A stretch of 64,000 nucleotides of DNA, taken from NCBI RefSeq assembly GCF_024199945.1, contig NZ_JANADP010000001.1, positions 8,060,001-8,124,000 of the forward strand, given 5' to 3'. The notes beneath the pieces were generated by a model. The model saw only the letters and a program-made list of their open reading frames with translations. It searched no databases and was not told the DNA's origin. Position numbers and translations under genes: made by a program. Below are positions 42,103 through 51,015 of this stretch, piece after piece. Positions within the stretch are counted from its first letter, which is position 1, and every line of letters starts with the position of its first letter. Source of the DNA: Bradyrhizobium sp. CCGUVB4N (GTDB lineage Bacteria; Pseudomonadota; Alphaproteobacteria; Rhizobiales; Xanthobacteraceae).

Positions 42103-43002
42103 ATGGCCCGTACCGCTGCTCTGCCGGTCCTCAATGGAGAATCCGGCCTTTCCCGCTACCTCGGCGAAATCCGCAAGTTCCCGATGCTGGAACCCCAGCA
42201 GGAGTACATGCTCGCCAAGCGTTGGCGCGAACACGATGATCGCGACGCTGCACACCAACTCGTCACCAGCCATCTCCGGCTCGTGGCCAAGATCGCCATG
42301 GGCTATCGCGGCTACGGCTTGCCGATCTCCGAGGTCGTCTCGGAAGGCAATGTCGGCCTGATGCAGGCGGTGAAGCGTTTCGAGCCCGAGAAGGGCTTCC
42401 GTCTCGCCACCTACGCGATGTGGTGGATCAAGGCGTCGATTCAAGAGTACATCCTGCGTTCCTGGTCGCTCGTGAAGATGGGCACCACCGCGAACCAGAA
42501 GAAGCTGTTCTTCAACCTGCGCAAGGCGAAGAGCAAGATCAACGCACTGGACGAGGGCGATCTCCGCCCCGACCAGGTGAAGATCATTGCCAAGCGTCTC
42601 GGCGTCACCGATCAGGACGTGATCGACATGAACCGCCGCCTCGGTGGCGACGCGTCGCTCAATGCTCCGATCCGCGACGACGGCGAAGCCGGCGAATGGC
42701 AGGACTGGCTGGTCGACAATTCGCCCAACCAGGAAGCCCTGCTGGCCGAGCACGAGGAGTATGACGAACGCCGGGACGCGCTAAACGGCGCCATGGGCGT
42801 GCTCAACCCGCGCGAACGCCGCATCTTCGAGGCCCGCCGCCTCGCCGATGAGCCGATGACGCTGGAAGACCTTGCTGCCGAGTTCGGCGTGTCGCGCGAG
42901 CGCGTCCGCCAGATCGAGGTCCGCGCCTTCGAGAAGGTGCAGTCCGCGGTCAAGGGCACGATCGCAAGGGCCGAACAGGCCGCGCTGGAAGCCGCTCACT
43001 AA
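42103..43002 (+). CDS. rpoH: RNA polymerase sigma factor RpoH (sigma-32 type)
   Basis: The 299-residue group 2/3 sigma factor carries the RpoH box NQKKLFFNLRKAK (about 132-144). Region 2 has GYRGYGLPISEVVSEGNVGL and FRLATYAMWWIKASIQEYIL, and region 4.2 has EDLAAEFGVSRERVRQIEVR. It directs polymerase to heat-shock promoters. Bradyrhizobium species usually have several rpoH genes, so this is one paralogue. ATG 42103 is five codons after the in-frame ATG 42088, and GGAGGG lies between them, which decides the start. A strong terminator follows. Confidence 0.95.
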   Translation: MARTAALPVLNGESGLSRYLGEIRKFPMLEPQQEYMLAKRWREHDDRDAAHQLVTSHLRLVAKIAMGYRGYGLPISEVVSEGNVGLMQAVKRFEPEKGFRLATYAMWWIKASIQEYILRSWSLVKMGTTANQKKLFFNLRKAKSKINALDEGDLRPDQVKIIAKRLGVTDQDVIDMNRRLGGDASLNAPIRDDGEAGEWQDWLVDNSPNQEALLAEHEEYDERRDALNGAMGVLNPRERRIFEARRLADEPMTLEDLAAEFGVSRERVRQIEVRAFEKVQSAVKGTIARAEQAALEAAH

Positions 43003-43050
43003 CCGAGGGCTTTCGCGACCCACGAATTGGCGGATCGAGACAAGACAAAA

Positions 43051-43075
43051 GCCGGCGGCAACGCCGGCTTTTTTT
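43051..43075 (+). terminator. Intrinsic terminator of rpoH
   Basis: GCCGGCG-GCAA-CGCCGGC forms a perfect seven-base stem with a stable GCAA tetraloop, followed by seven T. It begins 49 bases after the rpoH stop codon. Confidence 0.92.
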
Positions 43076-43187
43076 GTTGTGTGTGAGCTGCAGCATGGTC
43101 GCGGGGCACGCCGGCGGGCATCTTGAACGCACGCGACGGGTCAACCGACCCAATCTTGTCGGGCCTCATCCAGAGAACGGACACACC

Positions 43188-43529
43188 GTGTCGATCATCC
43201 TGCAATCCACCGTCGGCGGCTTCTCCGCCCAGTTCATGCGCAAGCTGCCGCTGGTCGAGCAGGCGATGCGCGACCACGGGCTCGATCCCAGTGAGTTCGT
43301 GATCTCCAAGGACTATGCCTCGACCGCGACGATCCCGATCATGGGCCCGTTCTTCTTCAATTACAGCGTCTATTTCGGCGAGGAGACATTCACCGTCACC
43401 GAGCCGAACGACATGGTGTTTCTGGACTACTTCCTCAAACGCGTACTCGCCGCAGACGAGTCGCCGGAATTGCCGGAGCAGCCGGGACTGATCCGGCGCT
43501 TCTTCGGCTGGATGGCGCAGCCGGTGTAG
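43188..43529 (+). CDS. Small conserved hypothetical protein
   Basis: The 113-residue protein starts with GTG 43188 (VSIILQSTVGGFSAQFMRKL). It is beta/helix mixed, with aromatic-rich FFFNYSVYFGEETFTV and a C-terminal helix ending FFGWMAQPV. I do not recognise the family. The upstream reading to 43074 crosses the rpoH terminator and is rejected. The ribosome site is weak (AGAGAA), so the start is uncertain. It has its own terminator. Confidence 0.7.
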   Translation: MSIILQSTVGGFSAQFMRKLPLVEQAMRDHGLDPSEFVISKDYASTATIPIMGPFFFNYSVYFGEETFTVTEPNDMVFLDYFLKRVLAADESPELPEQPGLIRRFFGWMAQPV

Positions 43530-43611
43530 GCCTGTCATTTCGGCGCGCAACGATCACTCCAATCAATCTCGCTTGTCGCAGCACGCCTGCTGGTGTATGT
43601 GCTGCCGCCCC

Positions 43612-43634
43612 GGCGCGGCGTCGCGCCTTTTTTT
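43612..43634 (+). terminator. Intrinsic terminator
   Basis: GGCGCG-GCGT-CGCGCC forms a perfect six-base stem and is followed by seven T. It lies 83 bases after the stop of the small hypothetical gene that ends at 43529. Confidence 0.85.
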
Positions 43635-43804
43635 GTTCAGCGCTTTCGAGGGAGGCGGCATGATTTGTAGATCGATACGTTCCGACCGCAGCCCATCTCT
43701 GATCGGCAGCCGGTCCTGAGCTGAACGCGGCTTTCGCGGCCGCTTCCCATTCATCCATCTGGTTACGAGGGGCGTGACGCAACAATGCGTCGCGCCGTGT
43801 CGTC

Positions 43805-44197
43805 ATGTATTTGCGGTTCGTTACACCGCTCATCCACCCGGACAGCCGCGTGGAGAGCGGCTTCTTTCGCGCGTCCTGGTACATCCAGCGCAACAACTGT
43901 CCGGACTGGATCCGGCACGAACTCTCGGACCAGTTCACCTGGTTCGCGGAGCATCTGCCGCTGCCCGGGCGCATCGCACGGCACTTCAAGCGGCGCGATT
44001 CGATCTGGGGCATCTGCTGGTTCGATCCCAGGGCACGCGAGGCCGTCAGCCGCGCGCGCTACTGCGCCTGGCTGCTCGAGGAAGGTGGCTTGCCGGTGCG
44101 CGTGATCACGACCTCACGCCAGCGCGAGGTGATCTGGCGCGATGCGCACCAGATTGTCACGAAGCCTGCGGCCGATCTTCCCAAGGCATTTCCTTGA
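43805..44197 (+). CDS. Conserved hypothetical protein
   Basis: The 130-residue protein has many Arg and aromatic residues (YLRFVTPLIHPDSRVESGFF and DSIWGICWFDPRAREAVSRA). It looks like a compact cytoplasmic domain; no catalytic motif is recognised. No clear ribosome site precedes ATG 43805. It is convergent with the amidase gene, 78 bases apart. Confidence 0.65.
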   Translation: MYLRFVTPLIHPDSRVESGFFRASWYIQRNNCPDWIRHELSDQFTWFAEHLPLPGRIARHFKRRDSIWGICWFDPRAREAVSRARYCAWLLEEGGLPVRVITTSRQREVIWRDAHQIVTKPAADLPKAFP

Positions 44198-44275
44198 ACA
44201 GGGGAAGGCTCGGTCGGCCCAGGGATGACGATGCTGTCGGGCACCGGAGGTTTTCGAACTCCGGTGCCCGCTAGA

Positions 44276-44896
44276 TCACTCGCCCCAGGTCCGCGCCAGC
44301 GTCGCGAGCCAGCAGCCTTCGCAATAGCGGGCGTCTTTGAAGTCGATCCAGTTGTGGGCGTAAACGTGGTCGAGCGGGATGTCGTAACGCGCGCGCAGGA
44401 CCTGGACCAGGATCTTCCAGGCCGCGACCTGTGCCGCCGTCGGTCCGATCGTAACATCGGGATAGTTGCCGGCGAACTCGACGCCGATCGAATTGTCGCG
44501 CACGACCTGATGATAGGTCACGCTGTTGTCGATGTATTTGTTGTCGTTGCGGTTGGCGCCGTCGGTGTGGGTCGGCACCAGATTGTCCGCGACCGACCAG
44601 TAGACCGTACCATCGGTCTCGACCCAGACCATCACGCCGCGCCGGGTCGGGTTCTTCGACTGCTCTTGCGCGCCGCCGCGCGCCGAGCCGGTCGGCCCTT
44701 CGGTCTGATGCACGATGATATTGCGCCAGGCATGAGCGTTGGCGACATCGCCCCATGGCGCGAGCCAGACGATCTTCAACCCGGGAATGTCGGGCGTGCC
44801 GGTGCTGCGCGCGAGCCTTGTGAGCTCGGCGTCCATTGCGGCGGCGGGAGCGATCAGAACGGCGGCGAGAATTGCCGCGACAAGGCGGGACAGCAT
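44276..44896 (-). CDS. Periplasmic N-acetylmuramoyl-L-alanine amidase
   Basis: The 206-residue protein has a signal peptide (MLSRLVAAILAAVLIAPAAA) and an Amidase_2/PGRP-type zinc domain. His in NIIVHQTEGP (about 61-70), the TYHQVVRDNSIGVEFAGNYP segment and HVYAHNWIDFKDARYCEGCW supply metal ligands. It would cut the peptide from muramic acid in murein recycling or remodelling. The start overlaps no neighbour; it is on the same strand as the diguanylate cyclase gene, 38 bases apart. Confidence 0.88.
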   Translation of the reverse strand: MLSRLVAAILAAVLIAPAAAMDAELTRLARSTGTPDIPGLKIVWLAPWGDVANAHAWRNIIVHQTEGPTGSARGGAQEQSKNPTRRGVMVWVETDGTVYWSVADNLVPTHTDGANRNDNKYIDNSVTYHQVVRDNSIGVEFAGNYPDVTIGPTAAQVAAWKILVQVLRARYDIPLDHVYAHNWIDFKDARYCEGCWLATLARTWGE

Positions 44897-44934
44897 TACG
44901 GGGATCCAACAAGAGACCCCGAGCCTAGCAGGAT

Positions 44935-46137
44935 TCAGGCGAATTTGCGCGCGGCTTCGACCGGCTCGGGCGAGAGTGGCGGGGCGGGATCATAGACCGC
45001 AAAATCGTTCTTGCCGTTCTTCTTGGCGGCATAGAGGGCATGGTCGGCATGGGCGATCAGCCGATCCGGGAATTGGCCGATGCCGCGGTCCCACTCCGCA
45101 ACGCCGATCGAGATCGCGATCGGGATGTCGTTGCCGGCGCAGCCGGCGGCATCCTGGCGGCAGACCTCGAGGATGCGGCGGGCGATCAGCGCGCCCTCGC
45201 GCATGGAGGAGGACGGCAGCACGACGCAGAACTCGTCGCCGCCGGTGCGGGCGAGCATGTCGCCGGGCCGCAGCCGCGTCTGCGCCATCAGGGTGAAGTG
45301 CTGAAGGCAGGCATCGCCCGCGGCATGCCCATAGGTGTCGTTGATGGTCTTGAAGCCGTCGAGATCGATCACCAACAGCGAGAACGGCTCGCCGCTGCGC
45401 TCCGAGCGGGCGCATTCTTCCGACAACCGCTGCAACAGATGGCGGCGGTTGGCGACGCCGGTGAGATCGTCGAGCAGCGCGAGGTCGGCGACCTCGTTGC
45501 GCAAGCGGTCCATCGCCATCAGCAGGAAACCGAAATTGAGCGTCATCGACAGGAAGAGCAGCACCAGCACCATGACAGCGTGGGTCTGGCCGCCCGCCCT
45601 CGCCGAGAAATCGTAACCGAGCATGTTGCCGATCGCGCGTATCACGAAGATCCCGATGATGCTGAGGATCACGATGCCCGACAGCCGCGCCCCGGGGCTG
45701 ACGCGGCCTTCGGGCGGCGACAACAACAGCCGCAGCGACAGCACCAGCGGCAGGCCTTGCCCCATCGTGTAGAAGAGCATGCGCAGCTGCATCTGGTCGA
45801 AACCGACCATGAAGACCACGACGCCGGCGAGGCTCAGGATCCCCGTCGTCAGCATAAGGCGCAGATGCACCGGCCGGTCGTAGAAGCGCTGAATGCCCAT
45901 GGCCGCGAGGCAGCTCGCCGCCATGATGCCGGCGGCCCCGAACACAAGCGGGATGGGAGAATCGACGAACAGGCGGACCAGCGCCGTCAGCGAGCCGGCG
46001 GCGCCGACGAAGGCCGACGCCATCCAGTACCGTGCAGCCTCGAATTTCGGATAGGAGCGCGTCACATAGGCCCAGATCAGGCCGAGCGCCGAGAAGTTGA
46101 CGACGAAGACCATCCAAAGTGTCGGTACGTTCAGCAT
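44935..46137 (-). CDS. Membrane-anchored diguanylate cyclase
   Basis: The 400-residue protein begins with six or so membrane helices (about 5-190) and ends with a GGDEF domain (about 225-390). The active motif is GGDEF in RTGGDEFCVVLP, with an RxxD inhibitory site (RPGD) five residues upstream. It makes c-di-GMP from two GTP at the membrane. ATG 46137 begins the first membrane helix; ATG 46224 would add 29 polar residues, and neither has a clear ribosome site. Confidence 0.9.
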   Translation of the reverse strand: MLNVPTLWMVFVVNFSALGLIWAYVTRSYPKFEAARYWMASAFVGAAGSLTALVRLFVDSPIPLVFGAAGIMAASCLAAMGIQRFYDRPVHLRLMLTTGILSLAGVVVFMVGFDQMQLRMLFYTMGQGLPLVLSLRLLLSPPEGRVSPGARLSGIVILSIIGIFVIRAIGNMLGYDFSARAGGQTHAVMVLVLLFLSMTLNFGFLLMAMDRLRNEVADLALLDDLTGVANRRHLLQRLSEECARSERSGEPFSLLVIDLDGFKTINDTYGHAAGDACLQHFTLMAQTRLRPGDMLARTGGDEFCVVLPSSSMREGALIARRILEVCRQDAAGCAGNDIPIAISIGVAEWDRGIGQFPDRLIAHADHALYAAKKNGKNDFAVYDPAPPLSPEPVEAARKFA

Positions 46138-46553
46138 GGCGCCCGCGATACGCGCAGCGTCCCGCCCCCTGTCACTGGCAGAAACTCGTCCATGACCCGT
46201 CCCCGTGTTCTTGCGGAGGATCATGCGCGGATTGCGCTTAACGGAACCTCACTTCGTTCGTCCAAAACGCGCCCTTGGTTTTGGATTCATGAACGACGCG
46301 TCTCGATTATCAGATCGTTAGGCACGTCGCCGGCGTGCATCGCGGTCGCGTCGACACGCTCTGCGATGCGGATTCGTGGCCCGAAATCACCCAAAAATGC
46401 ATCTGAGCTGTGGATAACGTAATGACACAGATGTGACAGCGCGGGGCATGGACGCGCGAATCTGCTGAGTTCGTCATCGAGGATTTTGCGAGGCTGGCCC
46501 TCCGCCGAGCGTTCCTCGTGTCGCGTTTCACCATTAACCCTTAAGAGGATCCT
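46138..46553. other. Gene-free region before the Lys-rich peptide gene
   Basis: About 416 bases with no convincing gene. The part near 46400-46440 is AT-richer than its surroundings and probably holds promoters for the divergent diguanylate cyclase and the Lys-rich peptide. The reading frames that cross it have no ribosome sites. Confidence 0.6.
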
Positions 46554-46625
46554 ATGGCTAAGAAAGCGAAGAAGGCGAAGAAGGCGACGAAGAAGAAGGC
46601 CAAGAAGGCTGCGAAGAAGAAGTAA
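46554..46625 (+). CDS. Lys/Ala-rich histone-H1-like micropeptide
   Basis: A 23-residue product consists almost wholly of KKA repeats: MAKKAKKAKKATKKKAKKAA, then KKK and TAA. An AAGAGGA ribosome site lies four bases before the ATG, and an intrinsic terminator follows 69 bases after the stop. The sequence resembles the tail of histone H1-like and AlgP-like nucleoid proteins, so binding to DNA or RNA is the natural guess. Similar very short Lys-rich peptides occur in rhizobia, as far as I recall. Confidence 0.7.
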   Translation: MAKKAKKAKKATKKKAKKAAKKK

Positions 46626-46693
46626 CGCAGCTTCTTTTGATTTCGCCCGGGTGGAGCCTCGCTCTGCCCGGGCTCCGGATAAGTCTGAAAGAC

Positions 46694-46716
46694 GCGGGCG
46701 CAAGGCCCGCTTTTTT
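46694..46716 (+). terminator. Intrinsic terminator of the Lys-rich peptide gene
   Basis: GCGGGC-GCAAG-GCCCGC forms a six-base stem followed by six T. It lies between the micropeptide gene and the convergent LysE gene. Confidence 0.85.
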
Positions 46717-46721
46717 ATTGG

Positions 46722-47333
46722 CTACCGCTCGGCGAACGCGAGCTTGGCGCCAAGCAGCGCAAAGCCTGCGGCAAAGGAGCGGCGCAGCCAGGCCATCACG
46801 CCGGGACGGGAGATGACGCGCTCGCGCACGGACGCCGCGCAGAGGCCATAGACGACGAACACGACAAAGGTCATGGCCATGAAGGCGCCGCTCAATTCCA
46901 GCATCCGCGCCAGCACGGACGCCTCGTCCGCCGCGATGAACTGCGGCAGGAAGGCGAGGAAGAAGATCGAGAGCTTCGGGTTCAGGATGTTGATCAGGAA
47001 GCCGGTGACGATGACCCGGCCGCTGGAGCGCTCCTTGATCTCGCCGTCGACCGCAAGCGCACCTGTCTCGCGCAGCGCCTGCCAGGACATGTAGAGCAGA
47101 TAGGCCACGCCGCACCATTTCAGCGCGGCAAAGGCGAGCGCGCTGGTGTGCAGCACGGCGGCGAGCCCGAGCATCGCCGCGACCATGTGCGGCACGATCC
47201 CGAGCGTGCAGCCGAAAGCCGCCGCCACGCTGGCGCGCGAGCCGCGGGTCAACGCCGCAGCCAGGGTGTAGAGCACGCCGGTGCCGGGCGAGGCGACGAC
47301 GATGAGCGAGGTGAGCAGGAAGGACCAGGACAT
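46722..47333 (-). CDS. LysE-family exporter
   Basis: The 203-residue inner-membrane protein has six hydrophobic segments and the LysE/RhtB pattern: LTSLIVVASPGTGVLYTLAA at the start, GCTLGIVPHMVAAMLGLAAV, and FLINILNPKLSIFFLAFLPQ (about 113-132). Members export amino acids or small amines. The cargo cannot be predicted. It is a single gene, convergent with the Lys-rich peptide gene. Confidence 0.9.
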   Translation of the reverse strand: MSWSFLLTSLIVVASPGTGVLYTLAAALTRGSRASVAAAFGCTLGIVPHMVAAMLGLAAVLHTSALAFAALKWCGVAYLLYMSWQALRETGALAVDGEIKERSSGRVIVTGFLINILNPKLSIFFLAFLPQFIAADEASVLARMLELSGAFMAMTFVVFVVYGLCAASVRERVISRPGVMAWLRRSFAAGFALLGAKLAFAER

Positions 47334-47422
47334 GCCTTGTCCCTAGCACCCCTGCCGTTTGCCGAGAAGTCACGACCCGGTCAGCCACGCCGCCGGACAG
47401 GAAACCGAAGCGCGAACGCGCC

Positions 47423-47797
47423 TCAGTTCAGCTGGGCGATCTCGGCTTCGCGCAGGACGTCGAGCGGCGCCCAGGGCTTGGCCCAGAATTTTGCGCCGTC
47501 AGGCAGTGGCTGCCTCAGGGGGCGGCCGGACGTGACGACGACGTCGAGCTTCGGATTGCGGTCCTTGGCGACGTGCGCGAGCTCGACGCCGTTCATGCGG
47601 CCGGCGAGCTGCACGTCGGTCAGCATCAGGCAGAGTGCGCCGGCGCTCTTGTCCAGCACTCGCTCGGCGGCCTCCGCACTCTCGCACTGGATGACCTGAT
47701 ACCCGCTTTCTTCGAGCAGCAGACTGAGCATCTCCCGCTGCATGGCGTCGTCTTCGACGATGAGGGCTGTGGCCGTAAACGGTTTGGATTGTCCCAT
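47423..47797 (-). CDS. Single-domain response regulator
   Basis: The 124-residue protein is a lone receiver domain: ALIVEDDAMQREMLSLLLEE, phosphoacceptor Asp in LMLTDVQLAGRMNG (about residue 57), VVTSGRPLRQ and a C-terminal KPWAPLDVL that holds the conserved Lys. It has no output domain and may act as a phosphate sink or protein switch. ATG 47797 follows GGAG. No kinase gene is adjacent. Confidence 0.9.
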   Translation of the reverse strand: MGQSKPFTATALIVEDDAMQREMLSLLLEESGYQVIQCESAEAAERVLDKSAGALCLMLTDVQLAGRMNGVELAHVAKDRNPKLDVVVTSGRPLRQPLPDGAKFWAKPWAPLDVLREAEIAQLN

Positions 47798-47927
47798 CGG
47801 TGGCTCCCAATGCTGCTTGCCGCCGTTCAAGTATCGTATGTTAAAGATGGAACCCGATTTAGGTTTCGGTTCCTATCTGAAAAAATGTACATCGTAGTTC
47901 CCCTGTTCGGGGTTGACGGGAGGCATC

Positions 47928-48758
47928 ATGACGACGATTCGCGGCGCGGCCGCCATCACGGGCGCGGCAAGCGGCATTGGCCGTGCGCTCGCCATCGAGC
48001 TTGCACAACGCGGCTGCGACCTCGCGCTCGCCGATCGCGATGAGGCTGGGCTGAAATCGCTCGCCGCCGAGATCGGCGGACAGCGCAAGATCAGTGTGCA
48101 TCGCGTCGATGTCAGCGAGCCCGCCGACATCGCGCAATTCGCGCGCGAGGCCATCGCAGCGCATCCCGCGCTCGGCATCCTCGTCAACAATGCCGGCGTG
48201 GCGCTGATGGGGACGTTCGAGGAGATCGACCAGGCGCAGATGGACTGGCTGTTCGACATCAATTTCTGGGGCGTGGTGCACGGCACCCGCGCCTTCCTGC
48301 CGCATCTGAAGACGCGGGCAGAGGCGCATATCGTCAACGTCTCCTCGATCTTCGGCATCATCGCGCCGCCCGGACAATCGGCCTATGCGGCGGCGAAATT
48401 CGCAGTGCGCGGATTTTCCGAGAGCGTGCGGCATGAGCTCGCGGTCGCGGGGAGTGCCGTCAAACTGTCGGTGGTGCATCCCGGCGGCGTCGCCACGAGC
48501 ATCGCGCGCTCATCGCGCACCGGCGTTGGCGTCACCGACAACGCCCGCCGCGCCCAGATGATCGACCGGTTCGAGACCGCGGCGCGGACGACGCCAAAGG
48601 ATGCGGCGCTGCGCATCATCAAGGGCATCGAGCGAAACGAGCCGCGCATCCTGATCGGCAACGATGCCAGGTTCATGGACATCCTGCAGCGCTTCCGCCC
48701 GGGGACGTATTGGGCGCCGTTGCAGCGGAAGCTGGAGAGGATGGCGAAGGGGAAGTAG
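47928..48758 (+). CDS. Short-chain dehydrogenase/reductase
   Basis: The 276-residue protein has the classical SDR features: cofactor loop TGAASGIGRALAIELAQ, acid in LALADRDE, LVNNAGVALMG (about 86-96), catalytic Ser in NVSSIFG and the YAAAK motif (Tyr about 153, Lys 157). The acidic residue after the second strand favours NAD. The substrate is unknown. ATG 47928 has GGGAGG seven bases before it. Confidence 0.9.
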   Translation: MTTIRGAAAITGAASGIGRALAIELAQRGCDLALADRDEAGLKSLAAEIGGQRKISVHRVDVSEPADIAQFAREAIAAHPALGILVNNAGVALMGTFEEIDQAQMDWLFDINFWGVVHGTRAFLPHLKTRAEAHIVNVSSIFGIIAPPGQSAYAAAKFAVRGFSESVRHELAVAGSAVKLSVVHPGGVATSIARSSRTGVGVTDNARRAQMIDRFETAARTTPKDAALRIIKGIERNEPRILIGNDARFMDILQRFRPGTYWAPLQRKLERMAKGK

Positions 48759-48799
48759 TAACAGGTCAGTTGCGTGACGCCGCAGCCTCACTCTCCGCC

Positions 48800-48900
48800 G
48801 TCATTCCCCGCGAAAGCGGGGAAATCCAGTACGCCGAGACATCGCGGTTAGAATCGAGCCGCCGCGGCGTACTGGATCGCCCGCCTTCGCGGGCGATGAC
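48800..48900. repeat. Intergenic palindromic repeat with two inner hairpins
   Basis: A 101-base imperfect palindrome. The outer arms contain ATCCAGTACGCCG and CGGCGTACTGGAT. Each arm carries its own hairpin: CCCCGC-GAAA-GCGGGG (48806-48821) and CGCCCGC-CTTC-GCGGGCG (48878-48895), flanked by GTCAT and ATGAC. Related repeats are common between genes in Bradyrhizobium. Confidence 0.85.
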
Positions 48901-48913
48901 AGCGAATATGTGG

Positions 48914-49720
48914 TTACTGCCCCACCAGCCGATCTGCAAAATACCCGATCGTCTTGCGGTAGATCACAGCCCTGTTCCACTCGCGCATCGCGTCGAAATT
49001 GGCCGAGCCTTCGTCATAGGGCTGGCCCATCTTGAAGCCGTTGGAGTGGAGCAGGTTCGCGGTCGAGGCGAGCACGTCGGCGACGCTGTGGCGGAGGTCG
49101 ACATGGCCGTCGCCGTCGAAATCGACGCCATACTTGATGTAGGACGACGGCAGGAACTGGGTCTGGCCGATCTCGCCGGCATAGGCGCCGATGAGATCGC
49201 GCAGCGGCAGGTCGCCGCGCTGCACGATCTTGAGCGCGGCGAGCAGCTCGCCCTGGAACAGCTCGGTGCGGCGGCAATCATGCGCGAGCGTGGCAAGCGT
49301 GCGGATCACCGGCAGCTTGCCCATGTCGCCCTTGCCGAAATCGCTCTCCAGCCCCCAGATCGCAACCAGGATCTGCCGGGGCACGCCGAACTGCTGCTCG
49401 ATGCGCGAGAGCAGCGCGGCATGACGCTGCAGCAGTGCGCGACCGCCATTGATGCGGCCGGGCCCGACGCGGGTCGAGACATACTGCTCGAAGCTTTTGT
49501 TGAAGGTGTAGCGCTGGCGCCGGTCGAAGGCGAGCACGGCGCCGTCCTGGGTGATGCCGCTGAACGCCGCACTGGTCACGCCCGCCGACACGCCCGCGGC
49601 CTGCGCCTCCGCCGTCATGCCGGCGACGAAGCTGTTGAAGTCGCCGCCGCAGCGCGCGGCCTCGGCCGAACCGCCGGCCAGGCAAACGATGGAAGCGACG
49701 GCGAGCGCGTATCTCAACAT
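48914..49720 (-). CDS. Lytic murein transglycosylase (MltB-like)
   Basis: The 268-residue protein has a signal peptide (ALAVASIVCLAGGSAEA). The MltB/SLT fold follows: FNSFVAGMTAEAQAAGV, then VAIWGLESDFG with the catalytic Glu, GEIGQTQFLPSSYIKYGVD, and DVLASTANLLHSNGF. It cleaves glycan strands with formation of 1,6-anhydromuramic acid. No peptidoglycan-binding domain is attached at the C-terminus. It lies next to the palindromic repeat. Confidence 0.92.
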   Translation of the reverse strand: MLRYALAVASIVCLAGGSAEAARCGGDFNSFVAGMTAEAQAAGVSAGVTSAAFSGITQDGAVLAFDRRQRYTFNKSFEQYVSTRVGPGRINGGRALLQRHAALLSRIEQQFGVPRQILVAIWGLESDFGKGDMGKLPVIRTLATLAHDCRRTELFQGELLAALKIVQRGDLPLRDLIGAYAGEIGQTQFLPSSYIKYGVDFDGDGHVDLRHSVADVLASTANLLHSNGFKMGQPYDEGSANFDAMREWNRAVIYRKTIGYFADRLVGQ

Positions 49721-50076
49721 GCGGGGAAATCCTCAGGCACAATGCGCGGAAAGTGGCGGGCGATCATGCCCGGGAACTGGATTCGCGTCAAAGCGGCACG
49801 CAGCCGATCATCTCGGGGCCGCGCCGAAACGAAAATCGCAAAACAACCCCATGCACCGTAGGCGCGCGACGACCGACTACGCCTTTTCCGAATTCCAGTT
49901 GACCCGTCGGGCAAAACAGGCATATGGTGTCAGCATCGCAGACTCTGGCGTGAGTTGCTGCTCGCGCCACGCACCCCGTCGGCGGATTGCTCCGGTTGAA
50001 CCGATCCCGCCAGAACCGAACAGGCCGAGCGCGCGACTAAAGGGCAGCGCTCGCCCCGTCCCCCAAACCGATCGAG
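49721..50076. other. Gene-free divergent promoter region
   Basis: About 356 bases between the divergent transglycosylase and OmpA-family genes. No gene, RNA or clear operator is visible; it should contain both promoters. Confidence 0.6.
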
Positions 50077-51015
50077 ATGACCATGCCCCTTCCCCGCCGG
50101 ATGCTTGCTGTCCTCGCGTTGCTCTCGCTCCATACCGTGGCCGCCTCCGCGCAGACGCGCGATGTCGCAGGCAGCCGCGACTATCCCGGCATCGGCCGCT
50201 TCACCGGCAGCGTCATCACCGGTTATGTCGTGAAGGATTTTGACGCGACGCGGATGCAGGCCGCCGCCTTCAGGGATGGTCAGCCGACAGACGCGCGACG
50301 GCTCGAGGGCCGCATTGTCCGCATCGCTTACCGCACCAATCCCGGCCCCTCGATCCTCGAAGTCTCCCGCAATTTCGAGACGCAGCTGGCGAAAGCCGGC
50401 TACGAGACCCTGCTGGCCTGCGACACCGACGCCTGCGGCGCCATTCCCTTCACCGAGTCCATCGACACGCTGCCGGTCCCCCAGATGTGGGTCGACGGCT
50501 TCAACTATCGCTATTTTGCCGGCCGCAAGACCGAGGGCGGCCGCGAGACCTATGCGAGCGTCATCGTCAGCCAGAACAACCAGGACATCACCGCGCAGGT
50601 CACGATCGCCGAGCTGGGCACCATCGCCAACAAGATGGTCGACGCCGCAGCGATGGCGAAAGGTCTTGGCGAAACCGGCCACATCGCGCTCTACGGCATC
50701 TATTTCGACACCGACAAGGCGGTGCTGAAGCCGGAGAGCCGCCCGACGCTGGAGCAGATCGCAAAGCTCTTGACGAGCCAGCCTCAGCTCAACGTCTTCA
50801 TCGTCGGCCACACCGACAGCCAGGGCGCCTATGAGTACAATCTCGATCTGTCGAAGCGGCGTGCGGAGGCGGTCGCGGCGGAACTGGTGAAGAGTTTCCG
50901 GATTGCGCAAGCGCGGCTGCGCACCGCCGGCGTCGGATTGCTGGCGCCCGTCGGCTCCAACGCAACGGACGCCGGCCGCGCGCTGAACCGGCGCGTGGAA
51001 CTGGTGGCGCCGTGA
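50077..51015 (+). CDS. OmpA-family protein
   Basis: The 312-residue protein has a signal peptide (MLAVLALLSLHTVAASA, then QTRD). The N-terminal domain (about 30-200: GSRDYPGIGRFTGSVITGY, a DUF4892-like pattern) is followed by an OmpA C-terminal domain (about 205-312: IYFDTDKAVLKPESRPTLEQ, IVGHTDSQGAYEYNLDLSKR, NRRVELVAP). That domain binds peptidoglycan. It probably ties the outer membrane or a lipoprotein to the murein. Start ATG 50077 or 50083; GAG sits six bases before the second. Confidence 0.88.
   Translation: MTMPLPRRMLAVLALLSLHTVAASAQTRDVAGSRDYPGIGRFTGSVITGYVVKDFDATRMQAAAFRDGQPTDARRLEGRIVRIAYRTNPGPSILEVSRNFETQLAKAGYETLLACDTDACGAIPFTESIDTLPVPQMWVDGFNYRYFAGRKTEGGRETYASVIVSQNNQDITAQVTIAELGTIANKMVDAAAMAKGLGETGHIALYGIYFDTDKAVLKPESRPTLEQIAKLLTSQPQLNVFIVGHTDSQGAYEYNLDLSKRRAEAVAAELVKSFRIAQARLRTAGVGLLAPVGSNATDAGRALNRRVELVAP

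Noticed and set aside
46287..46703. 138-codon minus-strand frame over the Lys-rich peptide gene
   Set aside because: Leu/Arg run is the reverse reading of the KKA repeats; the plus strand has ribosome site and terminator.
50077..51015. Frame 49930-51102 on the minus strand as a gene
   Set aside because: Antisense to a clear signal peptide plus OmpA domain.
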